This document shows positions 14,378-22,480 of a stretch of DNA of 24,975 nt, piece after piece. Position numbers and translations under genes: made by a program. The notes beneath the pieces are model-generated. The model searched no databases. It worked only from the letters and a program-made list of their open reading frames with translations, and had not been told where the DNA came from. How positions within the stretch are numbered: position 1 is the first letter of the stretch; each line of letters opens with the position of its first letter. Origin of the DNA: an uncultured Atopobiaceae bacterium (GTDB lineage Bacteria > Actinomycetota > Coriobacteriia > Coriobacteriales > Atopobiaceae); the NCBI GenBank assembly GCA_947626465.1, contig CANQSI010000006.1, positions 1-24,975 of the forward strand, in the 5' to 3' direction.

Positions 14378-14890
14378 ATGGGACGTGCGGGTCGCCTTCG
14401 GGTGGACGTGGTGAGCGATACGCACGGCTACCTCTCGGAAGAGCTGCTCGACGAGCTTCGCGGCTGCGACTACCTCATCCACGCAGGCGACATCTGCTCC
14501 CGCGCCGATCTCGAGACGCTCGAGAAGATCGCGCCGGTGCACCTCTGCCTCGGCAACAACGACTACCCCTATGAATACGGCCCGAACATCGCGCGCGAGG
14601 CGCGCTTCTCGCTCGGAGGCGCGCGCTTCCAGGTAGTGCACCACCGAGAGCAGGTGCGCCCGAAGACGGCCGACGTATGCATCTTCGGCCATACGCATCG
14701 CCCGGTGATCGAATACGCCGAGAACGGCACGCTCATCATGAACCCGGGATCCCCCACAAGCCCGCGCTCGAAGCAGGGCCCCACCATCGGCCGCCTCTAC
14801 CTAAAAGACGGCAAGGTGAAAGATCCTGAGATCATCGAGCTCCCCATGAGCGAGGAGGACAAGGAGCGCGCCTGGTGGTGGTTCTTCTAG
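14378..14890 (+). CDS. YfcE/MJ0936-type metallophosphoesterase
   Basis: A 170-residue cytoplasmic phosphodiesterase of the YfcE/MJ0936 family. The two-metal site is complete: VSDTHG (Asp14, His16), HAGD (Asp38), GNND (Asn60-Asp62), VVHHRE (His88/89) and FGHTH (His105, His107). The C-terminus has the family NPGSPTSPR block at about 122-130. The ATG is preceded by GAGGAGAG. It lies 15 nt after the LytTR gene and is probably cotranscribed with it. Its stop overlaps that of the converging PAP2 gene within the bases CTAG. The physiological substrate of this family is generally unclear. Confidence 0.9.
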   Translation: MGRAGRLRVDVVSDTHGYLSEELLDELRGCDYLIHAGDICSRADLETLEKIAPVHLCLGNNDYPYEYGPNIAREARFSLGGARFQVVHHREQVRPKTADVCIFGHTHRPVIEYAENGTLIMNPGSPTSPRSKQGPTIGRLYLKDGKVKDPEIIELPMSEEDKERAWWWFF

Positions 14891-15618
14891 CCCTCGCCGC
14901 CTCGTGAGGCGTGGCGCGAGCTGGGGCGGACGGGCTCCCCTGGCTCGGGTGGCATGAAGCGCTTCGCGAGTACCTGCGTGAAGAACACGAGCCAGAGATA
15001 GCTCACGCACCATCCCGCGAGCACGTCCGAGAAGTAGTGGACGCCGAGGTAGATGCGCGAGAAGCCGACGGCGAGGATGATCGCCGCGAAGCCCGCGGAC
15101 TTCAGCCACTTGAGGCGCGCGTCGCGCTCGTTGCGCCAAATCATCCAGATGAACAGCCCGTAGAACGCCATGGCCACCATCGAGTGGCCGGAGGGGAAGC
15201 TGAACCCCTGTTCTGCGATCAGGCGGTAGCCCTCGGGGCGCGGACGCTGCACGATCTGCTTCAAGAGCTCGTTCAGGCACACCACGAGGACGAGGTTCAC
15301 CACCGCGCAGGTGGCGGGCTTCCAGCCGGGTACGAGCGCCGCCATCACGAGCAACACCACGAGGAGCGTGGGGATGGCGGCGAGGTTGGTGATGGCGATC
15401 ATCGCCGAGGTGAGCCACTCGCTTTGGAGCGGGTGGACGAAGTTCCAGTAGACGGTGGCATCGAGGTGCACCAGCTCTCCCTCGAGCAGCCGATAGACCA
15501 CCACGACCAAAAGCACCGCCGCCACGACTGCGAGGATGATCCAGCCGTAGCGGCGAGCGAATTCCGTAACGCGATGCGTGCGTTCGCGATGATGCGTGCG
15601 TGTGGCGGGCGAGCTCAT
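14887..15618 (-). CDS. PAP2-family membrane phosphatase
   Basis: A 243-residue membrane phosphatase with about six hydrophobic segments and all three PAP2 motifs. These are KQIVQRPRP (Lys120, Arg127-Pro128), FPSGHS (142-145, His145) and SRIYLGVHYFSD (Ser187-Arg188, His194, Asp198). Enzymes of this kind dephosphorylate lipid phosphates such as undecaprenyl or phosphatidylglycerol phosphate on the outer membrane face. The ATG at 15618 has no good ribosome site but is six bases from a TAGAAT box. The gene starts 28 nt after the thioredoxin stop on the same strand, so read-through is also likely. The specific lipid cannot be decided from sequence. Confidence 0.92.
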   Translation of the reverse strand: MSSPATRTHHRERTHRVTEFARRYGWIILAVVAAVLLVVVVYRLLEGELVHLDATVYWNFVHPLQSEWLTSAMIAITNLAAIPTLLVVLLVMAALVPGWKPATCAVVNLVLVVCLNELLKQIVQRPRPEGYRLIAEQGFSFPSGHSMVAMAFYGLFIWMIWRNERDARLKWLKSAGFAAIILAVGFSRIYLGVHYFSDVLAGWCVSYLWLVFFTQVLAKRFMPPEPGEPVRPSSRHASRGGEG

Positions 15619-15624
15619 GCGTCC

Positions 15625-15630
15625 ATTCTA
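15625..15630 (-). promoter_or_regulatory. Possible -10 box for leaderless expression of the PAP2 gene
   Basis: On the minus strand TAGAAT is followed by six bases and then the ATG, the spacing expected when transcription begins at the start codon. The weak Shine-Dalgarno sequence fits. No clear -35 box is visible, so this is tentative. Confidence 0.3.
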
Positions 15631-15646
15631 GGGCGAAGGCGCGCGC

Positions 15647-15967
15647 CTAGAGCACTGACTGCAGCTCCTGCGCGAGCTTCGCCTTCGGCACGGCGCCTAC
15701 CATGGTGTGCACGGGCTTTCCGCCCTTGAAGAGGATGAGCGTGGGGATGCTCATCACCTGGAAGCGCACGGCGAGATCCTGGCTCTCCTCGACGTTGCAC
15801 TTATACACGTCCATCTGCGAGGACATCTCCTCGGCGAGTTCGTCGACGATGGGGGAGAGCAGGCGGCACGGCCCGCACCACGATGCCCAAAAGTCCACAA
15901 GCACCGGCTTTGTCGCGCCATTGATCACGCTGTCGAAGTTCTGCGCGGTGAGTTCGTTGACGGCCAT
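15647..15967 (-). CDS. trxA: Thioredoxin
   Basis: A 106-residue thioredoxin, the standard length for a cytosolic protein disulfide reductant. VLVDFWASWCGPCRLLSPIV holds the redox pair Cys31/Cys34 in the classic WCGPC site. SIPTLILFKGGKPV contains the conserved cis-proline loop. The ATG at 15967 has GGAGG five bases upstream; longer in-frame readings to 16300 are non-thioredoxin sequence. There is no signal peptide, so it acts in the cytoplasm, reduced by thioredoxin reductase encoded elsewhere. A candidate promoter, GTCAGA and TATAGA 17 bp apart (complement of 16020-16048), lies upstream. Confidence 0.95.
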   Translation of the reverse strand: MAVNELTAQNFDSVINGATKPVLVDFWASWCGPCRLLSPIVDELAEEMSSQMDVYKCNVEESQDLAVRFQVMSIPTLILFKGGKPVHTMVGAVPKAKLAQELQSVL

Positions 15968-15987
15968 TCCTGCCTCCGGTAGAAGAA

Positions 15988-16003
15988 GCGCCCCGAGGGG
16001 CGC
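15988..16003 (-). other. GC hairpin in the thioredoxin leader
   Basis: GCGCCCC and GGGGCGC form an inverted repeat around a 2-base centre, 11 bases upstream of the thioredoxin ribosome site. On the transcribed strand it is followed by CTTCTTCT. It could act as an attenuator or stabilise the mRNA. Confidence 0.4.
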
Positions 16004-16106
16004 GGTTGCACTCGGATCTTCTATACCCTCGAGCGCCGAGGATCTGACGCGAGATGCCCTAGACTTCGAATGGACCGCTGAACGGTGGGCGTGGAAGCGA
16101 GGTGGC

Positions 16107-16652
16107 ATGGCGCAAGGGGCGAAAGAGGCCGCGCGCGTGAAGGCGCATGCCGAGCTCCAAGCCCTCGCCGCGCGGGGCGTGCGCCTCGCGGGATGCGCCT
16201 TTCCCACGATCCTCTTCGTGAAGGGCACGCCGAGCGAGGCGGAGGCGCAGGGTGCGGACCCCCTCTCCGGCGAGGACGGCGCCGCGCTCTTCAAGGCCAT
16301 AAGCGCGCTTGGCTACGCGCCAGAGGATTGGGCCGGCTGCCTCGGCGTGCTCGACGACGGGCGCGCGATGCCGCCCGAGCTCCTTGCGCTCACGATCGCC
16401 ACGCTCTCGCCGCTCACGGTGGTGGCCACCGATGAGGCAGCGCGTTCGCTTCTCGCCGAAACCCTCGCGGCCGACCTCGTGGAGCTCGCGGACCTTTCCG
16501 AGGCGCTCCTCGAGCCGGGGCTCGTGGTGCGGGTGGCGGGCCTTCGGGTGATGGCGCTCGGCGAATTCGCCGCCGCGCTTTCCGACCCCGCCAAGAAGCA
16601 GCTCATGTGGGCGCGCCTGAAGCGCCTGCCGCCGCTCGCGGAGCCGTACTGA
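16107..16652 (+). CDS. Uncharacterised protein resembling a degenerate uracil-DNA glycosylase fold
   Basis: A 181-residue cytoplasmic protein. The ATG at 16107 follows a GAGG ribosome site by four bases, and the chain begins MAQGAKEAARVKAHAEL. PTILFVKGTPSEAEAQG (about 35-51), DPLSGEDGAALFKAI and SALGYAPEDW mirror the order of family 4 uracil-DNA glycosylases (VGEAPGxxED, GxPFVGxAGxLL, IGLxREDVY). MPPELLALTIATLSPLTVVATDEAARSLL is split here as MPPELLAL, then LSPLTVVATDEAARSLL, and mirrors the later PxVIVALGxxA region. The four iron-sulfur cysteines and the catalytic GEAPG sequence are not preserved, so glycosylase activity is doubtful. It diverges from thioredoxin and precedes pgi by 108 nt. 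The fold assignment is by eye only; hypothetical protein is the safe name. Confidence 0.72.
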   Translation: MAQGAKEAARVKAHAELQALAARGVRLAGCAFPTILFVKGTPSEAEAQGADPLSGEDGAALFKAISALGYAPEDWAGCLGVLDDGRAMPPELLALTIATLSPLTVVATDEAARSLLAETLAADLVELADLSEALLEPGLVVRVAGLRVMALGEFAAALSDPAKKQLMWARLKRLPPLAEPY

Positions 16653-16727
16653 GCGCACCGCGCGTTCGGCCCCTCGCGGCAATTGTGGCAAGGTTCGAGG
16701 AGTAGGCTAGGACACGACTAGAGAGCA

Positions 16728-16744
16728 CGCGCGAGCTTCGCGCG
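16728..16744 (+). other. Hairpin just upstream of the pgi ribosome site
   Basis: CGCGCGA and TCGCGCG form a perfect 7-bp stem around a 3-base loop, ending a few bases before AAGGGAAGGA. It may affect pgi translation or mRNA stability. A clear promoter is not evident in the 108-base gap. Confidence 0.4.
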
Positions 16745-16760
16745 CAAGGGAAGGATCGCC

Positions 16761-18452
<1,692 letters not shown>

Positions 18453-18472
18453 CGTCATCAACGTAGCAGGGT

Positions 18473-18534
18473 GCGGGATCATATGGTTCGGCGCGCCCTG
18501 TGGGAGCCGGGCGCGCCGAACCATATGCTCCCGC
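18473..18534. repeat. Long near-perfect inverted repeat between converging genes
   Basis: Arms at 18480-18498 and 18509-18527 are perfectly complementary over 19 bases (CATATGGTTCGGCGCGCCC and its complement) with a 10-base loop. After one mismatch, six more pairs (18473-18478 with 18529-18534) extend it to about 26 bp. It sits between the stops of pgi and the CapA-like gene. A bidirectional terminator is the simplest role, but no T tract flanks it and it is far longer than needed. Confidence 0.75.
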
Positions 18535-18551
18535 GCTCGGACGTCCGGTGG

Positions 18552-20306
18552 CTACATATCGATCGCCACGACCTCGGGGTCAATGACCTCGGTGGTGTAG
18601 GTGCGCACGTAGCCGAGGGGGTCGTCGAGCGCGCCGAGCACGTCGTGTTGGCGCGCGAGCTCGGCGGTGTAGTCCTTGAGCTGGTAGACCGTGTGGCCGG
18701 TGCCGCCGGAGAAGTGGTTCACGAGGGGGATCCACGTGGGGTCGGCGATGGAGATCACGTCGTTCGCGTCGCGCGTGATGTTGCAGGTGAAGCATCCTTC
18801 CACGTTGCTGAAGGGATCCTGCTGGTTGCTCACGAAGTTGCCGAGGGAGAAGACGGTGAGCGTGCGATGGCCGGCGAAGGGGTTCTCGGCGCCGTCCGAG
18901 GTGGTGGCCGCGGCGTCGATCCACTCGACGGGCCCGATCACATGCGAGCCAAAGCCGAGGATGAGGTCCACACCGTTGTCGGCCATGAATTGCGCGCAAT
19001 CGCGCTGCGACTGGTTGGGCTGGTTTGCGTACTCGTCGCCCCAGCTCATGGCTACGATCACGCATTCAGCGAGCTCGTGGGCCTTGTCGATGTCCTCTTT
19101 CACCTTCGCGCGATCGTTGGAATCGGCGATGGCCCACGAGAGGTCCTCGGGCAACACGTAGCCGTTCAAATAGTCCTGGTAGGCGAGGAAGGCGAACGTG
19201 ATCCCGTTCTTCTCGAAGACGCGGATGCGGTCGCGATCCTCCTGGCTCGTGAAGGTGCCCGTCACCACCACCTCGGGGTGCTCGGCCCAGGTGGCGCTCA
19301 TGTTCTCGATGCCCTCGAGGCCGCCATCCCAGGCGTGGTTCGTGGCGGTGGTAGCGAGGTTGAAGCCGAAGGCCGCGATGTCGGCGGCGTCGTCAGAGGG
19401 CGTGTTGAACGACGGGTAGCCACTGATGCCGCGCTCGTCGCCACACATCGGCGTCTCGATGTCGATGAAGTTGATGTCGTGGGTGTCCACGATGTCCTTC
19501 AGGCCCGCGTAGCACACGCTGAAGTCGTAGAGCCCGTCGCCGAAGGTCCCCTCGGCGTAGTCGGCGGTGTTCACCACGGGCAGGTGCATGAGGTTGTCGC
19601 CCACCGCAGAGAGCGAGACGGACGCCTCGCCCTTGGTGGGGGTGAGACCCTGCGCGCTCTCGTCAACTTCCGTGGCGGGGTCGTCCTCGATGGGCGGGAC
19701 GTAGAGGCCGTCCATGCCCTCGGAAGGCGAGGTCACGGGGGCGTTGAAGGCGCCCATGGCAAAGGCCACCACGAGCCCCACGGCCACCGCCACGACGCAG
19801 CAGGCGGCGATGATCATGCCCAGCTGCACCCTGTTCGGGCGCTTCAGGCCGCGTTTCTTCGCGGAGCCTGAGTGCGAGGTCGCGGCGTAGGGGCTCTCCT
19901 CGGGGCGGGTGTTCGGGTGGGTGATGGGACGTGCGGAGGTGCTGCTCGGGTTCGCGTTCACGCGTGCGCTCGCGGCGCCTGCGGAGGGTTCGCCCGTGCC
20001 ATTGCCGATCGCGGGAAGGTCGCTTGGGAGGGAGCTCCTCCGCGAACGCGGCGTGTCCTTCGTGCCTCGCGCGGTTCGAATGGTCTCGATGCGGCGCGCC
20101 TGCTCTTCGCGGGAGGCGCTGCGCGAGCGTGGCTCCTCTGCCGCGGGAAGGGCGTCGAACTCCGCGGTGTTTCCCCTGAGCTCGTTTCGCGGGCGTCGCG
20201 CGCTCGGCTCGGGCTCGGCGGCATCATAGGAAATCGTGCGCTGGGCGCGGTGAAGCCCACTCGTGTTCGTGCGCGGGGTCGCCTTGCGCTTGCGCGAGGA
20301 GGCCAC
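18552..20306 (-). CDS. CapA-family (PGA_cap) extracellular protein with a long cytoplasmic tail
   Basis: A 584-residue single-pass membrane protein. Residues 1-160 are basic, low-complexity and probably disordered in the cytoplasm; one transmembrane helix (about 161-184) follows; the CapA/metallophosphatase-like domain (about 228-500) would lie outside. Visible motifs are SAVGDNLMH (Asp237, His241), INFIDIETP (Glu284), ATNHAWDGGLEGIE (Asn323, His324) and FSLGNFVSN. Two usual metal-site histidines are replaced: HWG reads SWG (421-423) and GxHxH reads GFGSH (451-455). CapA homologues function in polyglutamate capsule formation or as membrane phosphoesterases; the role here is unknown. The GTG at 20306 has GGGAGG four bases upstream. 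It begins nine nt after LemA's stop and ends the operon. It is a paralogue of the CapA-like protein upstream, sharing the N-terminal KRKATPR motif. Confidence 0.87.
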   Translation of the reverse strand: MASSRKRKATPRTNTSGLHRAQRTISYDAAEPEPSARRPRNELRGNTAEFDALPAAEEPRSRSASREEQARRIETIRTARGTKDTPRSRRSSLPSDLPAIGNGTGEPSAGAASARVNANPSSTSARPITHPNTRPEESPYAATSHSGSAKKRGLKRPNRVQLGMIIAACCVVAVAVGLVVAFAMGAFNAPVTSPSEGMDGLYVPPIEDDPATEVDESAQGLTPTKGEASVSLSAVGDNLMHLPVVNTADYAEGTFGDGLYDFSVCYAGLKDIVDTHDINFIDIETPMCGDERGISGYPSFNTPSDDAADIAAFGFNLATTATNHAWDGGLEGIENMSATWAEHPEVVVTGTFTSQEDRDRIRVFEKNGITFAFLAYQDYLNGYVLPEDLSWAIADSNDRAKVKEDIDKAHELAECVIVAMSWGDEYANQPNQSQRDCAQFMADNGVDLILGFGSHVIGPVEWIDAAATTSDGAENPFAGHRTLTVFSLGNFVSNQQDPFSNVEGCFTCNITRDANDVISIADPTWIPLVNHFSGGTGHTVYQLKDYTAELARQHDVLGALDDPLGYVRTYTTEVIDPEVVAIDM

Positions 20307-20315
20307 GGTGCCTCC

Positions 20316-20882
20316 CTAGAACGTGACGTTCGGCACAGAGCGTGCCTCCGCCTCCGTGACTTCGAATCCCGTCCGAGGCTCGAAATGCCCGATGCCGGAG
20401 ATGATGTTTCCGGGGAAGGTTTGGATGGAGGTGTTGTAGGCAAAGACGCAGTCGTTGTAGCTCTGGCGCGCGTAGACGATGCGATCTTCCGCGTCTTGGA
20501 GCTGCGTTTGGAGCTCGAGGAAATTCGTGCTCGCCTTGAGGTCGGGGTAGCCCTCCGCCACGGCGAAGAGCTGGCGGAGCGCCGTGGTGATCTGGTTATC
20601 CGCCTCCATCACTTGCTCGGGCGTCTTGGCCGCGGTGGCCATCGCGCGCGCTTCGGTGACGGCTTCGAACACGCCGGATTCGTGCTTGGCGTAGCCCTTC
20701 ACCGTCTCCACGACGTTCGGGATGAGGTCATTTCGGCGCTGGAGGTTGGCGTCGATGTTTTGCCAGGCGTTGTCCACGCGATTGCGCTTCGACACGATGC
20801 CGTTGTAGATGGCGATGACGGCTATGATGATCGCCACGACGATGATGATCACGGCGATGAGCAGGATGATTCCGGGATTCAT
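20316..20882 (-). CDS. lemA: LemA family protein
   Basis: A 188-residue LemA-type protein: an N-terminal transmembrane helix (about 4-25, nearly all isoleucine and valine), then a helical-bundle domain. The conserved block YNGIVSKRNRVDNAWQNID leads into LQRRNDLIPNVVETVKGYAKHE. YPDLKASTNFLELQTQL, AEDRIVYARQSYNDCVFAYN and FPGNIISGIGHFE follow, and the C-terminus has the expected short tail. The ATG follows AAGGAG by five bases. It sits between two CapA-like genes in one minus-strand operon, an unusual position. LemA proteins have no agreed function; membrane organisation or sensing is proposed for some. Confidence 0.95.
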   Translation of the reverse strand: MNPGIILLIAVIIIVVAIIIAVIAIYNGIVSKRNRVDNAWQNIDANLQRRNDLIPNVVETVKGYAKHESGVFEAVTEARAMATAAKTPEQVMEADNQITTALRQLFAVAEGYPDLKASTNFLELQTQLQDAEDRIVYARQSYNDCVFAYNTSIQTFPGNIISGIGHFEPRTGFEVTEAEARSVPNVTF

Positions 20883-20941
20883 AGGTGCTCCTTCGTTGGG
20901 TGAACCTCATTGTAGCCGGGGTGTGCCCCATGGGCGCCGAG

Positions 20942-22324
20942 CTACAGGCTCACCTGCACAACCTGGGGGTCGATGACTTGCAGCGTGAAGTCCTTGATCC
21001 ACCCGATGGGGTCTTCCATGCCGCCGAAGATGTCGGAGGTGGCGGCGAGCTCGGGCGTGTAGTCCTTCAGCTGGTAGACCGTGTAGCCGCCTCCACCGGA
21101 GAAGTGGATCACGCAGGGTGTCCAGCCGGGGTTCGCCACGCTCACCCCTCCCGTCTCATCGCGCACGAAGTCGCAGGTGAAGACCCCCGTGACGTTGTTT
21201 TGCGCCTTGGGCATATTGCCCGTGATGTCGCCCAGAGAGTAGGTGACGAGCGTGCGATGCGGGGCCTCGCCCGGCGCCAGCTGCGCCGCGCGGTTCTCCA
21301 CCCATTCGATGGGCCCTAAGGTGTGGGAGTGGAAGCCGAGCACGAGATCCACGTCGAGGTTAGCGAGGAACTGCCCGTACTTGCGCTGGTCGATGGCGAT
21401 GTCCGTATAGTCCTCGCCGCCCCAGCTCACGGCGACGATCACGCAATCGGCGAGCTCGTGGGCACGTTGCACCTCGGAGGTGATGACGTCGTCCTCCACG
21501 AACGCCACCGCCCAGTCGGGCGCGCCGTCGGGCACGCCGTCGTTCACGGCGGTGGTGTAGGCGAGGAAGGCGAACGTGATGCCGTTCTTCTCGAACACGC
21601 GGATGTTCTCGCGATCCTCGGCGCTCGAGTACGTGCCCGCCACCACCACCTCGGGGTGCTCGGCCCAGATCTCGTTCATGGCGAGCACGCCCTCGAGGCC
21701 CATGTCGTAGGTGTGGTTCGTGGCGGTGGTGGCGAGGTTGAAGCCGAAGGCGGCGATGTCGGCGGCGTTGTCCGATGGCGTGTTGAACACGGGCGCGTTT
21801 GAGACGCTCCTCACCTCGCCGCCGGAAAAGCCCTTCTCGTCGCCCGCCATGGGAGTCTCGATGTTGATGAAGTTGATGTCGTGGCTTTCGATGATGGGGG
21901 CGATGCCCTGGTAGAGCACGGTGAAGTCATAGAGGCCATCGTCCATCGTGCCCTCTGCGGCGTCCGCCGTCTGCATGACCGGCGTGTGGATGAGGTTGTC
22001 GCCGACGGCCGAGAGCGAGACGGTGGTGGGGCCGGTTGCGGCGGCTGCCTCGGCTTTGGTCGAGGCGCTCTGGGAGACGGAGGCCGAATCGGGCGCTTGG
22101 CCGAGGGCGAGCGCGATCCCGATCGCGAGCACGGCCACGCAGGCGAGGGCCACCGCCACACCTGCGATCTTCCTGCGCCCCTGGATGCGAGCGCGCTGCG
22201 TGCGCGCAGCTTCGAGCGCCTCGGGTTCCACCGCGCTTCCCACCCCGCCCACGCGAGGGGTACTCGTGTGCCTTGCCCGCGGAGTGGCCTTCCGCTTGGC
22301 GTGCTTGTCGTGGCTCTCCGGCAT
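20942..22324 (-). CDS. CapA-family (PGA_cap) extracellular protein, second paralogue
   Basis: A 460-residue single-pass membrane protein: a basic cytoplasmic N-terminus (1-50), one helix (about 52-75), then an external CapA domain (about 100-370). Motifs include SAVGDNLIH (Asp109, His113), INFINIETP (Glu156), ATNHTYDMGLEG (Asn203, His204) and GFHSH (330-334, both histidines kept). The usual HWG reads SWG (300-302) and the usual SLGN reads SLGD (363-366). It lacks the extra ~110-residue linker of its paralogue. The ATG at 22324 is chosen over a GTG at 22366 and ATG at 22357: AAGGGAAG precedes it, and a TAGAAT box (complement of 22356-22361) would put transcription start after the other codons. 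It heads the CapA-LemA-CapA operon; the next stop-to-start gap is 59 nt. Confidence 0.88.
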   Translation of the reverse strand: MPESHDKHAKRKATPRARHTSTPRVGGVGSAVEPEALEAARTQRARIQGRRKIAGVAVALACVAVLAIGIALALGQAPDSASVSQSASTKAEAAAATGPTTVSLSAVGDNLIHTPVMQTADAAEGTMDDGLYDFTVLYQGIAPIIESHDINFINIETPMAGDEKGFSGGEVRSVSNAPVFNTPSDNAADIAAFGFNLATTATNHTYDMGLEGVLAMNEIWAEHPEVVVAGTYSSAEDRENIRVFEKNGITFAFLAYTTAVNDGVPDGAPDWAVAFVEDDVITSEVQRAHELADCVIVAVSWGGEDYTDIAIDQRKYGQFLANLDVDLVLGFHSHTLGPIEWVENRAAQLAPGEAPHRTLVTYSLGDITGNMPKAQNNVTGVFTCDFVRDETGGVSVANPGWTPCVIHFSGGGGYTVYQLKDYTPELAATSDIFGGMEDPIGWIKDFTLQVIDPQVVQVSL

Positions 22325-22386
22325 GGACTTCCCTTGCTTGCCTCTTGCGCCGCCCATTCTACCCACGAAGCGATGCCGCGCCCGCT

Positions 22387-22421
22387 TTGTCCCATGGGGC
22401 GCTTTGGCCTATAACCCAAAG
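22387..22421 (+). promoter_or_regulatory. Promoter candidate for the UvrA paralogue with a flanking inverted repeat
   Basis: TTGTCC (22387-22392) and TATAAC (22410-22415) are 17 bp apart. CTTTGG (22402-22407) and CCAAAG (22416-22421) form a perfect inverted repeat that brackets the -10 box, as an operator might. No known consensus for a DNA-damage repressor is recognised. The start codon is about 60 bases beyond. Confidence 0.45.
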
Positions 22422-22480
22422 GGGGCAGAGGCGCTTGGGCGCGCCGTGCCCAGAGGCGTCGAACGGAAGCGAGGTGCGAG

